Below the pieces are notes generated by a model, which saw only the letters and a list, made by a program, of their open reading frames with translations, was not told the DNA's origin and made no database searches. Shown here one piece after another: positions 16,035 through 23,884 of a DNA stretch of 50,499 bases. Source of the DNA: Cloacimonetes bacterium UBA3541 (GTDB taxonomy: Bacteria > Cloacimonadota > Cloacimonadia > Cloacimonadales > Cloacimonadaceae); the NCBI GenBank assembly GCA_002376725.1, contig DFOM01000061.1:1-50499 (forward strand), in the 5' to 3' direction. How positions within the stretch are numbered: the stretch's first letter is position 1; each line of letters opens with the position of its first letter. The translations under genes and the position numbers were made by a program.

Positions 16035-16961
16035 TTAACTTCCTTTATTATTCAAAGTTTTAGCCAATTCAGCAGCTAACTGGACATTATTTTTTAACAG
16101 GGCTAAATTAGCTTTTATAGATTCACCTTTAGTTGCTTGCCCAAGATAGTCAAGTAGAAAAGGAGTTAATGCTTTTCCTTTGATACCTTGAATTCGGGCT
16201 TTTTTAATGGATTCTCCGATAATAGAATCTATCATTTCATAAGAAAGACTATATTCTTCGGGGATAGGATTGGCTATTAGCACACCTTTTCCTTGAAGTG
16301 CGAGATGATATTGCCAGAGAGAAGCAAAATCTTCTGCATTATCTATTTTTTCAATAGGATAATCACTTTTAGAGGTATAGAAAAGCGGGAAACAGTCAGT
16401 TTTCCATCCGAGAATCGGTATTGCCAGCGTTTCCAGAACTTCAAGTGTGGCAGGAATATCCAGAATAGCTTTGCATCCAGCAGATATGACTACTACAGGA
16501 ATACGGGATAGAGCAATCAAATCACTGGAGATATCCAGACTACCTTCCCAGTTACGATGGACACCTCCAATTCCTCCGGTGGCAAAAACTTGAATTTTAG
16601 AAAGATGAGCCAGCAGCATTGTTGCTGAAACTGTCGTTCCTCCATTTCTTTTTTGTGACATTGCCAGAGGTAGATCGCACATTCCTAATTTGCTGAAGTT
16701 TTCTTTATTCTTCAGCATTTGTTTCAGTTTCATCTGCATATTGTCTTCTAACCCGATATAAGCAATACCATCTAAGACAATGGTGGTAGCAGGTGTTACA
16801 TCCTGAGAGAGGAGTAAATTTTCCAGGGTTTGGAAAATATAAAAATTTTCTGGATAGAGAAGTCCATGAGTTAGCACAGTAGATTCCAGAGCTACTACCG
16901 GTTTGTTCTCTGCTAAAGCATTTCTGACTGAGGGGGCAATATTGATAGATTCGGGCAACAT
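16035..16961 (-). CDS. psuG: pseudouridine-5'-phosphate glycosidase
   Basis: Reversibly splits pseudouridine 5'-phosphate into uracil and ribose 5-phosphate, the second step of pseudouridine salvage. The N-terminal VALESTVLTHGLLYPEN is a clear family signature, and FATGGIGGVHR, VVISAGCKAILD and ANPIPEE follow in order. At 308 aa it is full length, with a GGGAG ribosome-binding site. The kinase that makes the substrate (psuK) is not adjacent. It is the first gene of the run psuG - dppA-like - pyrE fusion - methyltransferase - rnhB, and is separated from the upstream rlpA-like gene by a strong terminator. Confidence 0.95.
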   Translation of the reverse strand: MLPESINIAPSVRNALAENKPVVALESTVLTHGLLYPENFYIFQTLENLLLSQDVTPATTIVLDGIAYIGLEDNMQMKLKQMLKNKENFSKLGMCDLPLAMSQKRNGGTTVSATMLLAHLSKIQVFATGGIGGVHRNWEGSLDISSDLIALSRIPVVVISAGCKAILDIPATLEVLETLAIPILGWKTDCFPLFYTSKSDYPIEKIDNAEDFASLWQYHLALQGKGVLIANPIPEEYSLSYEMIDSIIGESIKKARIQGIKGKALTPFLLDYLGQATKGESIKANLALLKNNVQLAAELAKTLNNKGS

Positions 16962-16975
16962 AAATTTCTCCCAGA

Positions 16976-17028
16976 ATAAAAAAATGGAATCAATCTTTAT
17001 CCTTGGAGCTGGGATAAGGATTGATTCC
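16976..17028 (-). terminator. strong intrinsic terminator after the rlpA-like gene
   Basis: A 17-bp stem (17012-17028 with 16986-17002, one G-U pair) and a 9-nt loop are followed on the minus strand by A then seven T residues. It insulates the rlpA-like gene from psuG; the psuG start is just beyond it. Confidence 0.9.
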
Positions 17029-17051
17029 GTGCAGATTACACCGCACTGTTC

Positions 17052-17579
17052 TCATTTAAGAGTTAATTGCGTATTTTCTTCGGTTTCAGGTATAATTTCC
17101 ACTGAAACTTTCATTACTCCATGTTTTAATAAGCCAAGTTCTTTGGCAGCTGCATAGGATAGGTCTAGATCTCTACCTCTAATAAAGGGACCTCTATCTA
17201 TAACTCTAACCTGAACAGTTTTGCCATTTTTGGGATTGGTAATTTTTAGAAGGGTATTAAAGGGGAGGGTTTTGTGAGCGCAAGTGTATTCATTTTGATT
17301 ATATGTTTCTCCACTTGCAGTTTTCTTACCGTTAAATCGTTTGCTGTAATAGGAAGCTAACCAGATTTCGCCCGGCGGAGTTTCCTGTGTTACAGGACCT
17401 GTTATTTCATCCGGAGGTTCAGCTGTTAACAAAGAATCAATTTGAGCCTTCTGTTCAGTTCGGGCTCCAATAGCTTCTTCTGTCATAACTTCAGAAATTG
17501 ATTGCGCTATAATAGGACCACAAAATATGGACCAAACAGCAATAACGACTGCAAAGAATTTCACTTTCTGTTGTTTCAT
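17052..17579 (-). CDS. RlpA-like double-psi beta-barrel protein
   Basis: A small exported protein (175 aa). An N-terminal signal peptide (KVKFFAVVIAVWSIFCGPIIAQS) is followed by a linker and a C-terminal RlpA/DPBB domain: WLASYYSKRFNGKKTASGE, the AHKTLPFNT and VRVIDRGPF motifs with the active-site His and Asp used by lytic transglycosylase members, and DLDLSYAAAKELGL. RlpA proteins cleave denuded glycan strands of peptidoglycan. There is no lipobox and no SPOR domain, so it is a minimal form and may be soluble in the periplasm. Start chosen for a CAGGAAA ribosome-binding site and the signal peptide. It is monocistronic, with its own terminator. Confidence 0.88.
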   Translation of the reverse strand: MKQQKVKFFAVVIAVWSIFCGPIIAQSISEVMTEEAIGARTEQKAQIDSLLTAEPPDEITGPVTQETPPGEIWLASYYSKRFNGKKTASGETYNQNEYTCAHKTLPFNTLLKITNPKNGKTVQVRVIDRGPFIRGRDLDLSYAAAKELGLLKHGVMKVSVEIIPETEENTQLTLK

Positions 17580-17615
17580 ATTGATTTCCTGCGTCTGTTT
17601 TAGTCTTAGTGGTTA

Positions 17616-17642
17616 AATTTAGAATATATTGATTATTGTCAA
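17616..17642 (-). promoter_or_regulatory. candidate promoter for the rlpA-like gene
   Basis: TTGACA (17637-17642, minus strand) lies about 58 bases before the ATG. TAAATT follows at 15-bp spacing as a poor -10. The consensus -35 makes this plausible but the -10 is weak. Confidence 0.35.
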
Positions 17643-17666
17643 GGATTTTTTCTTTTGTGATGATAT

Positions 17667-17685
17667 AATTGATTTATAATCAATT
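17667..17685. promoter_or_regulatory. operator-like palindrome
   Basis: AATTGATT-TAT-AATCAATT, perfect 8-bp arms around 3 bases, about 25 bases upstream of the TTGACA of the rlpA-like gene. It lies in the 255-bp gap that separates this gene from the SpoIIE phosphatase gene. No regulator gene is adjacent, and in AT-rich DNA the match may be accidental. Confidence 0.35.
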
Positions 17686-17834
17686 GATTATATGTGTATA
17701 GCAGGATAATGAACAAGGAATTTTTATTTGTTTAATCTGTGCCTTATGTATATATTCGCGAGTTATCCTAGTTTAACGATAAATAGTGGAGCAAAAGAGT
17801 AAAATCTTGATCCATTCTTAACAGCGTTTATATT

Positions 17835-19742
17835 TTATCTATAATTAATGTATTTAACTACCAGTATAGTGATATCATCGGTTTGTTTATTAGGTCCGGA
17901 AAAACTTTTTACGGCATTGAGAATAGCTTGAGCAGTAGATTCAGGATCTGGATTTTTTAAGTTTTTCAGGACATCTTCCAATCTATCCGTGCCAAATAGT
18001 TTATCTTCGGGGCTAATGGCTTCTGTAATGCCATCGGTACAAAGAACAATCTCATCACCAGGTTTTAATTGAATAGTTTCGGAACTGGCGTTTAAGCTCT
18101 CAAGAATACCTAAAGCAGTGGAATGTGTTTTTGCATATTTAGTTATACTGCCATCTTCTGAAAGCACGAAAAGAGGTGTATGACCAGCATTAGAAAAAGT
18201 GCAAGTTCCAGTTTTAAGGTCAATAATTCCCAGAAGCATAGTCACAAATCTATAGTCTGGGCTATTTTCAATCAGGAATTTATTCATATTAGACAGGATT
18301 TTTTCTGGTTGTTTCAGTTGAGGTGCATAAGTTCTAAGTAGAGTACTAATCATAGTCATAGTTAACGCAGCTGCCACACCTTTTCCAACTACATCCGCAA
18401 TAGCGAAAAGGAAATGTTCATTATCCACAGAGAAGTAATCGTATAAATCTCCTCCAACCAAACCTGCAGGTTCCAGAATTCCAAAAGCAGAAATACCAAG
18501 TGGAGTAGTATAAGGTTTTTTATTGTTAGAAATTAGATTAAGCTGAATTTCGGAGGCAAAAGTTACTTCATCTACAATTTTATCTTTTTCAGCAGTGACT
18601 GCTTTCAGATTTTCAGCGTATCTTTTCAGTGAATTTTTTAAAAGGTTATAACTTGTGTTTATAACCTGAATTTCATAGGTATCAGAAACAGGTAAGGTTG
18701 CAGAAGCAGGCACCCCAGATTGAGATTTCTGGATAGAATCCACCAGTTTTTCCAGTGGTTGATTTATGGTTCGTGTTCTATACCAGATGGAAAAGGCAAT
18801 GATTAAAAAAGCGAGAAGCACCCAGCCTATATATATATACATAAGATTGTGTAAATCAGCAAAAACTTCAGCATCAGGAGCCACAGTGGCTAAAGACCAG
18901 GAATTAGTTGGAACTGGTTGATAATACATCCAGATATTAGCAGGAGTCCCTATTTTGTTTAGATGCACGAAATCTGATTCCCGATTGACAATACTTTTTC
19001 CGATAGAGCGAATTTTGGGACTATTTAACTGTTCTGCCAGGTCAAAGACAGTATAATTCATAGCTAGAGAATCCTGAGGATGAGCTACAATAGTTCCATT
19101 TTTGGAAATAAGAAAAGCATAGCCAGTTTTTTTAACTTTTATTGAGGACACAATTTGTCTGAGATTTTCCAAAGAAGTATCCAGACGCAAAATACCCTGT
19201 ACTTTTCCTTTTAGAAACAGAGGAATAGAATAGGAACAAACAATAGTTCCAGTTCCATCTGAATCAAACCAAGGGTCGCTCCAGTAAGGTTTTTCTGTTA
19301 ATTGAGGTAATATAAACCAGTCTTTGAAGGCAAAATCACTACTGTTTGAGGGGTTGATAAGGAAGTTTTTACCCTGCAAAAGATAGGTATTATTGGAAGT
19401 AATAGGCTTATTTGCGTAGGCTATACAAATAGAAACGAGTTCTGGATTGTCTATAAGAAGCTGTCGGAGATGAAGATTTAGTTCTGATTCATTATAGCTT
19501 GGGCTTTTAATTAAAAGCTCCAAGTCCCGACCTAAGGTTACAATTTTAGAAAGAGTATGGTCTATAGCTTGTACATTTATTTTAGTTATATTACCGAAGC
19601 TTTCTCGGGCATTGGATTCCATTACATTATGTATTAATCTACTAGTAGTGATAAGAGATATAACAAATAATAAAACCAGTACGATAAACATAAAGGAGAT
19701 AATCTGAAAAGCAATAGTGCAAGGCTTAGTTGCAATTTTCAT
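17835..19742 (-). CDS. dCache-HAMP-SpoIIE (PP2C) signalling phosphatase
   Basis: A membrane receptor with phosphatase output, 635 aa. A first transmembrane helix (about 10-32, FQIISFMFIVLVLLFVISLI) precedes a large periplasmic dCache-type sensor (about 40-295, with WSDPWFDSDGTGTIVCSYSIPL and YAFLISKNGTIVAHP). A second helix (about 299-320) leads to HAMP (INQPLEKLVDSIQ) and a SpoIIE/RsbU PP2C domain whose metal motifs are intact: GLVGGDLYD, ADVVGKGVAAAL, FSNAGHTPL, CTDGITEA and DDITILVV. Such enzymes dephosphorylate anti-sigma antagonists (STAS proteins). No STAS, kinase or sigma gene is adjacent. Its ATG overlaps the end of a THI5-like lipoprotein gene by four bases, so the two are cotranslated; the lipoprotein may supply ligand to the sensor. 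Confidence 0.9.
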   Translation of the reverse strand: MKIATKPCTIAFQIISFMFIVLVLLFVISLITTSRLIHNVMESNARESFGNITKINVQAIDHTLSKIVTLGRDLELLIKSPSYNESELNLHLRQLLIDNPELVSICIAYANKPITSNNTYLLQGKNFLINPSNSSDFAFKDWFILPQLTEKPYWSDPWFDSDGTGTIVCSYSIPLFLKGKVQGILRLDTSLENLRQIVSSIKVKKTGYAFLISKNGTIVAHPQDSLAMNYTVFDLAEQLNSPKIRSIGKSIVNRESDFVHLNKIGTPANIWMYYQPVPTNSWSLATVAPDAEVFADLHNLMYIYIGWVLLAFLIIAFSIWYRTRTINQPLEKLVDSIQKSQSGVPASATLPVSDTYEIQVINTSYNLLKNSLKRYAENLKAVTAEKDKIVDEVTFASEIQLNLISNNKKPYTTPLGISAFGILEPAGLVGGDLYDYFSVDNEHFLFAIADVVGKGVAAALTMTMISTLLRTYAPQLKQPEKILSNMNKFLIENSPDYRFVTMLLGIIDLKTGTCTFSNAGHTPLFVLSEDGSITKYAKTHSTALGILESLNASSETIQLKPGDEIVLCTDGITEAISPEDKLFGTDRLEDVLKNLKNPDPESTAQAILNAVKSFSGPNKQTDDITILVVKYINYR

Positions 19743-20794
19743 TGTATAAAGAAATCCTCATACTCTACGGGATAAGCAAGCTTACCATTTTTCATTAAAA
19801 TCTCTACTGCCAAGGTATAATCTGTGGGGTTGAGATATCCCACGTTTTCAGGATTTTCCAGCACTCGTTCTCGCATATGATTTAACATCCAGGATTGGTG
19901 ATTGTAATTTGCTGGAAGATGATTTTCCCGCATATAACGAACCACTACTTTAATGGTTTCATCTGGATTATCTAGAGCATAGATCCAGCCTTCAATCATA
20001 GCTTTAGCAAAGTTTTTACACAGGTCTGGATATCGGTTATAAAAGGCTCGTGAGGTATAGATGCCATCATCTACGAGATCATAACCGTAATCAGAAAGAT
20101 TGAAAACAATAAGATCTTCAGGCTCTATACCAGCCATCAAAATACGATGATATTCGTTATATGACATCGCATTCATCATATCTATGGCATCATTTAGAAA
20201 GAGATTAACCGACCAATCTAGAGGTATGATTTGAGCTTGTATTTCATTATCATGAAGAAAATAGCGGATATGGTCTCCTGCCTCATCCCTCCAGATTCCA
20301 ACTTTTCTATGGTTCAAATCCTGTAGATTGTTGATACTAGTGTTTTTTTTACCTATCAGCCAGGTTGAATTTTTCTGTGATATCTGAGCTAAATTAACTA
20401 AGGGAAATTCAGGATTGTTTTTTTCTACAGCGGTAATCAGATTCATACAGCAGAATTCTGTTTTTCCATTTATTAGGGCTTTATAAGGAGGATTATCAAC
20501 TCCTCCCTGAATGATCTCAACATCCAGACCATACTGCTGAAAAAAGCCTTTTTCTTTTGCCATATAAGCACCAGCAAATTGAGCTTGATGTAGCCATTTC
20601 ATTGTGTAACGCACCTTGTGCAACCGACGAGGCGTAAAAGAATTTTCTTCTTGATAAGATAAAGTTTCTTCAGGGCTTGCTTTTTTCTGACAGCTAAGAC
20701 AGGAAGCAGCAAAAATTAATGATAGTCCTATTAGCACGGTAATAGAGCTTCTGATAAATAGATGACCTTTGTAATTAATTTGTCTTAATAACAC
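19739..20794 (-). CDS. THI5/NMT1-like periplasmic binding lipoprotein
   Basis: A substrate-binding protein of the NMT1/THI5/SsuA fold, 351 aa. The core begins MKWLHQAQFAGAYMAKEKGFF (about 64-84) and continues with the family's YKALINGKTEFCCMN, NNLQDLNHRKVGIW and DDGIYTSR blocks. The N-terminus has a hydrophobic signal (about 14-31) ending in AASC (C32) with another cysteine at 35, so a lipoprotein is likely. The start codon is GTG with a poor ribosome-binding site. Usual ligands are thiamine precursors, riboflavin or sulfonates; none can be assigned. No ABC permease or ATPase is near. Instead its stop overlaps the start of the dCache-SpoIIE phosphatase, which suggests a sensing rather than a transport role (inference). 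Confidence 0.82.
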   Translation of the reverse strand: MLLRQINYKGHLFIRSSITVLIGLSLIFAASCLSCQKKASPEETLSYQEENSFTPRRLHKVRYTMKWLHQAQFAGAYMAKEKGFFQQYGLDVEIIQGGVDNPPYKALINGKTEFCCMNLITAVEKNNPEFPLVNLAQISQKNSTWLIGKKNTSINNLQDLNHRKVGIWRDEAGDHIRYFLHDNEIQAQIIPLDWSVNLFLNDAIDMMNAMSYNEYHRILMAGIEPEDLIVFNLSDYGYDLVDDGIYTSRAFYNRYPDLCKNFAKAMIEGWIYALDNPDETIKVVVRYMRENHLPANYNHQSWMLNHMRERVLENPENVGYLNPTDYTLAVEILMKNGKLAYPVEYEDFFIQ

Positions 20795-20917
20795 AGACAG
20801 ACTCTTATCTTTTTTAATAATTATAGGATAATCAGTAAATCTTTTCCGTCAAGAGTTAAGATTGGCTAAAATTATAAAATTGTTGATAAATTTATACAGA
20901 GACCTTAAATGTATGGT

Positions 20918-22534
20918 TTATTCAGGGTTTTTGTGGCTTTGATGATATTGATAAGCTGCTTGGATAAATTCCCTAAATAATGGATGAGGTTTATTAGGAC
21001 GAGATTTAAATTCAGGATGGAACTGGACTCCAACATAAAAAGGGTGAGAAGGTAATTCTATAATTTCTGCCAGAAGACCATCAGGCGAAAAACCACTAAA
21101 AGTTAGGCCCTTTGACTCTAATTTATCTTTATAGGCATAATTAAATTCATAACGATGACGGTGGCGCTCACTAACCTGAGTTTTTCTATAAGCTTTTCTA
21201 GCTAAGGTCCCTCGTTTGAGTTTACAGGGATAAGCTCCAAGTCGCATAGTTCCTCCCACCATTTTCACATATTGCTGCTCTTCTAGCAGATGAATTACCG
21301 GATAAGGTGTTTGAGGGTCAAACTCGGTGCTATTGGCATCTTTTAAATGACAGATATGACGGGCAAATTCAATTACAGCTACTTGCATTCCAAGACAAAT
21401 ACCAAAGAAAGGTATTTTATGGGTGCGGGCATATTCAGCAATAGCTATTTTACCTTCAATGTCACGGATTCCAAATCCACCAGGAATCAAAATACCATCT
21501 ACATCCTGAAGAGAACGATTTAGTAGGTTAGATTTGAAATTTTGTTCTGAATCAATCCATTTTATCTGTAATTTTAAACGATGGTATGCTGACGAATGAA
21601 CTAAAGCTTCTTCTATACTTTTATAAGCATCCTGATGACGAACATATTTACCACAAACAGCTATGGTCACTTTATCAATACTGGATTGACTGTTCTTTAA
21701 AAATTTGTTCCAGGAACGAAGATTGATAGGCCTGCACTCTATTTCAAAGTGTTGACAAATAAGTTTATGTAGATTTGCATTTTTGAAAGTGATGGGACAT
21801 TCATATACATTTTTAACATCTATGGCATTAATGACATTTTCTCTTGGGACATTCGTGAAAAGGGCAATCTTATCATATATTTCTTTATCAAAAGGTTTTT
21901 CTGAACGACAGAGCATAATTTCAGGTTGAATTCCTATTTCTCTAAGCTTGTAGGCACTGTGCTGGGAAGGTTTAGTCTTCAATTCACCAGCAGATTTAAT
22001 ATAAGGAACATAGGTAAGCATTATATAAAGGGTATTTCTGTAACCTAAATCCAGTCTTAATTGACGTACCGCTTCCAGAAAGGGTAAACTTTCAATATCA
22101 CCGACAGTTCCTCCAATTTCCGTTATAATAATGTCGTAATCAGTTTCCAGAGCTCTTATTCTATGTTTTATTTCATCGGTTATATGAGGAATCACCTGAA
22201 CTGTTTTACCCAGATAAACTCCCTTTCTTTCATTCTGGATAACTGTTTCATAGACTTGACCTGCTGAACTACTGGAATGGCGGGTTAAAGATACATCAGT
22301 GAAGCGTTCATAATGACCAAGGTCTAGGTCGGTTTCTGCTCCATCATCTGTGACAAATATTTCCCCATGCTGAAAAGGACTCATAGTGCCCGGGTCAACA
22401 TTTAAATAGGGATCAAATTTCTGTAGGACAACTTTATAGCCCATAGATTTGAGCAATAATCCAATAGAAGCTGTTGCTATACCTTTACCCAGAGAAGAAA
22501 GCACTCCACCTACTACGAAAATATATTTTGCCAT
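20918..22534 (-). CDS. pyrG: CTP synthase
   Basis: Makes CTP from UTP, ATP and glutamine in the cytoplasm. The N-terminal synthetase domain opens FVVGGVLSSLGKGIATASIG and has LQKFDPYLNVDPGTMSPFQHGEIFVTDD in sequence. The C-terminal class I glutamine amidotransferase has the PGGFGIRD oxyanion block, the nucleophile in GICLGMQ and the catalytic histidine and glutamate in VQFHPEF. At 538 aa it is full length. GAGGATAA precedes the ATG. It lies 94 bases after the Kat-like aminotransferase gene, with a long-stem hairpin in between, so it may be transcribed separately. Confidence 0.97.
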   Translation of the reverse strand: MAKYIFVVGGVLSSLGKGIATASIGLLLKSMGYKVVLQKFDPYLNVDPGTMSPFQHGEIFVTDDGAETDLDLGHYERFTDVSLTRHSSSSAGQVYETVIQNERKGVYLGKTVQVIPHITDEIKHRIRALETDYDIIITEIGGTVGDIESLPFLEAVRQLRLDLGYRNTLYIMLTYVPYIKSAGELKTKPSQHSAYKLREIGIQPEIMLCRSEKPFDKEIYDKIALFTNVPRENVINAIDVKNVYECPITFKNANLHKLICQHFEIECRPINLRSWNKFLKNSQSSIDKVTIAVCGKYVRHQDAYKSIEEALVHSSAYHRLKLQIKWIDSEQNFKSNLLNRSLQDVDGILIPGGFGIRDIEGKIAIAEYARTHKIPFFGICLGMQVAVIEFARHICHLKDANSTEFDPQTPYPVIHLLEEQQYVKMVGGTMRLGAYPCKLKRGTLARKAYRKTQVSERHRHRYEFNYAYKDKLESKGLTFSGFSPDGLLAEIIELPSHPFYVGVQFHPEFKSRPNKPHPLFREFIQAAYQYHQSHKNPE

Positions 22535-22552
22535 TTATCCTCTATATAAGAA

Positions 22553-22609
22553 GGCGTCTCTGGAGGTAAACAACAAGGAATGTATTATTGATTAATCTCC
22601 AGGGACGCC
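22553..22609 (-). terminator. hairpin between the aminotransferase gene and pyrG
   Basis: 13-bp arms (GGCGTCTCTGGAG at 22553-22565 with CTCCAGGGACGCC at 22597-22609; one G-U pair) enclose a 31-nt loop. On the minus strand it is followed by TTCTTATATA, not a clean T-tract. It may be a partial terminator or an mRNA-end or processing hairpin. It sits 19 bases from the pyrG ATG, so it could also act in the pyrG leader. Confidence 0.5.
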
Positions 22610-22627
22610 ATTGCATCTTAATTTAGT

Positions 22628-23872
22628 TTAAACTAAGGGTTTTAATTCGTCTAGTGATTCTTTAATTGCTTGAACGGTATAAGCAAGGTCTTCATCTGTG
22701 TGACGATAACAGATATAGCCATGGTGATATGGTTGTAGAAAAACTTTACGGCGAATAAGCTGAGTGTAGAATTCATTACGGAGCTTTTTGTAAAGACCTT
22801 CAGGATCACGGTTAAAAGTTATATATGGCATCCAGGGAGCACCAGTAAATTGGATAGGAAGGGTAGATTCTTCTATGGCTTTCTGGACTTCATCACCAAA
22901 CTTTTTCCCTTTTTCTGCAATCACATCCAAAACTTTTTCTCTTTCCAGAATTTCTATCGTCTTTAATGATGCCACTTGCGCATCAGAATTGGGGAAAAAG
23001 GTGGAGGAAAGAAACACATCTTTTGTGAGTACATCCATTATTTCTCTTTTCCCTACCAGAGCTGCAATAGCATAGCCATTAGCCATAGCTTTTCCTATAG
23101 TAGTAAGGTCAGGTATTACACCAAAGTATTCTTGAGCACCACCAAGAGCGCATCTAAAACCACTTCTAATCTCATCAAAGATAAGAACGCAGCCATACTT
23201 ATCTGCCAGTTGACGCACACCTTCTAGATATCCAGGTTTCGGCATTTCTACTGGATTGCCTAATGGATGTCCAACTGGAGTAATAATTATAGCTGCCATA
23301 TCGTTGGCATTAGCTTTCAGGATATCTTCTAGATTATCCAGGTCATTGTAATGGAATTCAATAATATCTTCATAGAGCTTTTCTGGGATTCCAGTTTTCA
23401 CTTCCACGCACCAATCATGCCAACCATGATAACCGCAACGAGCAATCTTCACTTTATTCGTATAAGCCCGAGCCACTCTAATAGCAATAGAAGTAGCATC
23501 ACTTCCAGTTTTAACAAAAGCTGCCATTTCACAGCAGGGTACGATTTCAGTAAGCTTTTGCGCTAATTGAGTTTGAACTGGTTGAGTGAGAGAAAAACAG
23601 ATACCCTTATTTCGGATTTGGCCTATTACTGCATTATCTACTTCTTCTTCACGATAACCTAAAATAATAGGTCCATAAGCACAAAGATAATCTATATATT
23701 CATTACCATCAACATCAGTAATATGACCACCTTTTCCGTGGTCAAAAAAGATGGGATATTCTCCTGGAACAAAGTTGTAGGGTCTTCTTATACCGGCAAC
23801 TCCACCAGGAATTACTTTTTGAGCTTCCTCAAAAAGAGTCATACTTTTATTTAGATTAAGTTTATCAGCCAT
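22628..23872 (-). CDS. kat: class III aminotransferase, probable 3-aminobutyryl-CoA aminotransferase
   Basis: A PLP enzyme of fold type I, 414 aa. It has the glutamate-1-semialdehyde aminomutase-like start (IPGGVAGIRRP), the PLP phosphate loop VKTGSDATSIAIRVAR, YHGWHDW, IFDEIRSGFR and the Schiff-base lysine K261 in TIGKAMANG. Overall it resembles GSA aminomutase, but no other haem gene is near. It lies 12 bases after a thiolase gene. Kat from Candidatus Cloacimonas acidaminovorans (established) converts L-3-aminobutyryl-CoA and 2-oxoglutarate to acetoacetyl-CoA and glutamate in lysine fermentation; acetoacetyl-CoA is the thiolase substrate. That pairing, and the likely organism, make Kat the best call. 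AAGGAGAT precedes the ATG. Confidence 0.7.
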   Translation of the reverse strand: MADKLNLNKSMTLFEEAQKVIPGGVAGIRRPYNFVPGEYPIFFDHGKGGHITDVDGNEYIDYLCAYGPIILGYREEEVDNAVIGQIRNKGICFSLTQPVQTQLAQKLTEIVPCCEMAAFVKTGSDATSIAIRVARAYTNKVKIARCGYHGWHDWCVEVKTGIPEKLYEDIIEFHYNDLDNLEDILKANANDMAAIIITPVGHPLGNPVEMPKPGYLEGVRQLADKYGCVLIFDEIRSGFRCALGGAQEYFGVIPDLTTIGKAMANGYAIAALVGKREIMDVLTKDVFLSSTFFPNSDAQVASLKTIEILEREKVLDVIAEKGKKFGDEVQKAIEESTLPIQFTGAPWMPYITFNRDPEGLYKKLRNEFYTQLIRRKVFLQPYHHGYICYRHTDEDLAYTVQAIKESLDELKPLV

Positions 23873-23884
23873 TTTTTAATCTCC

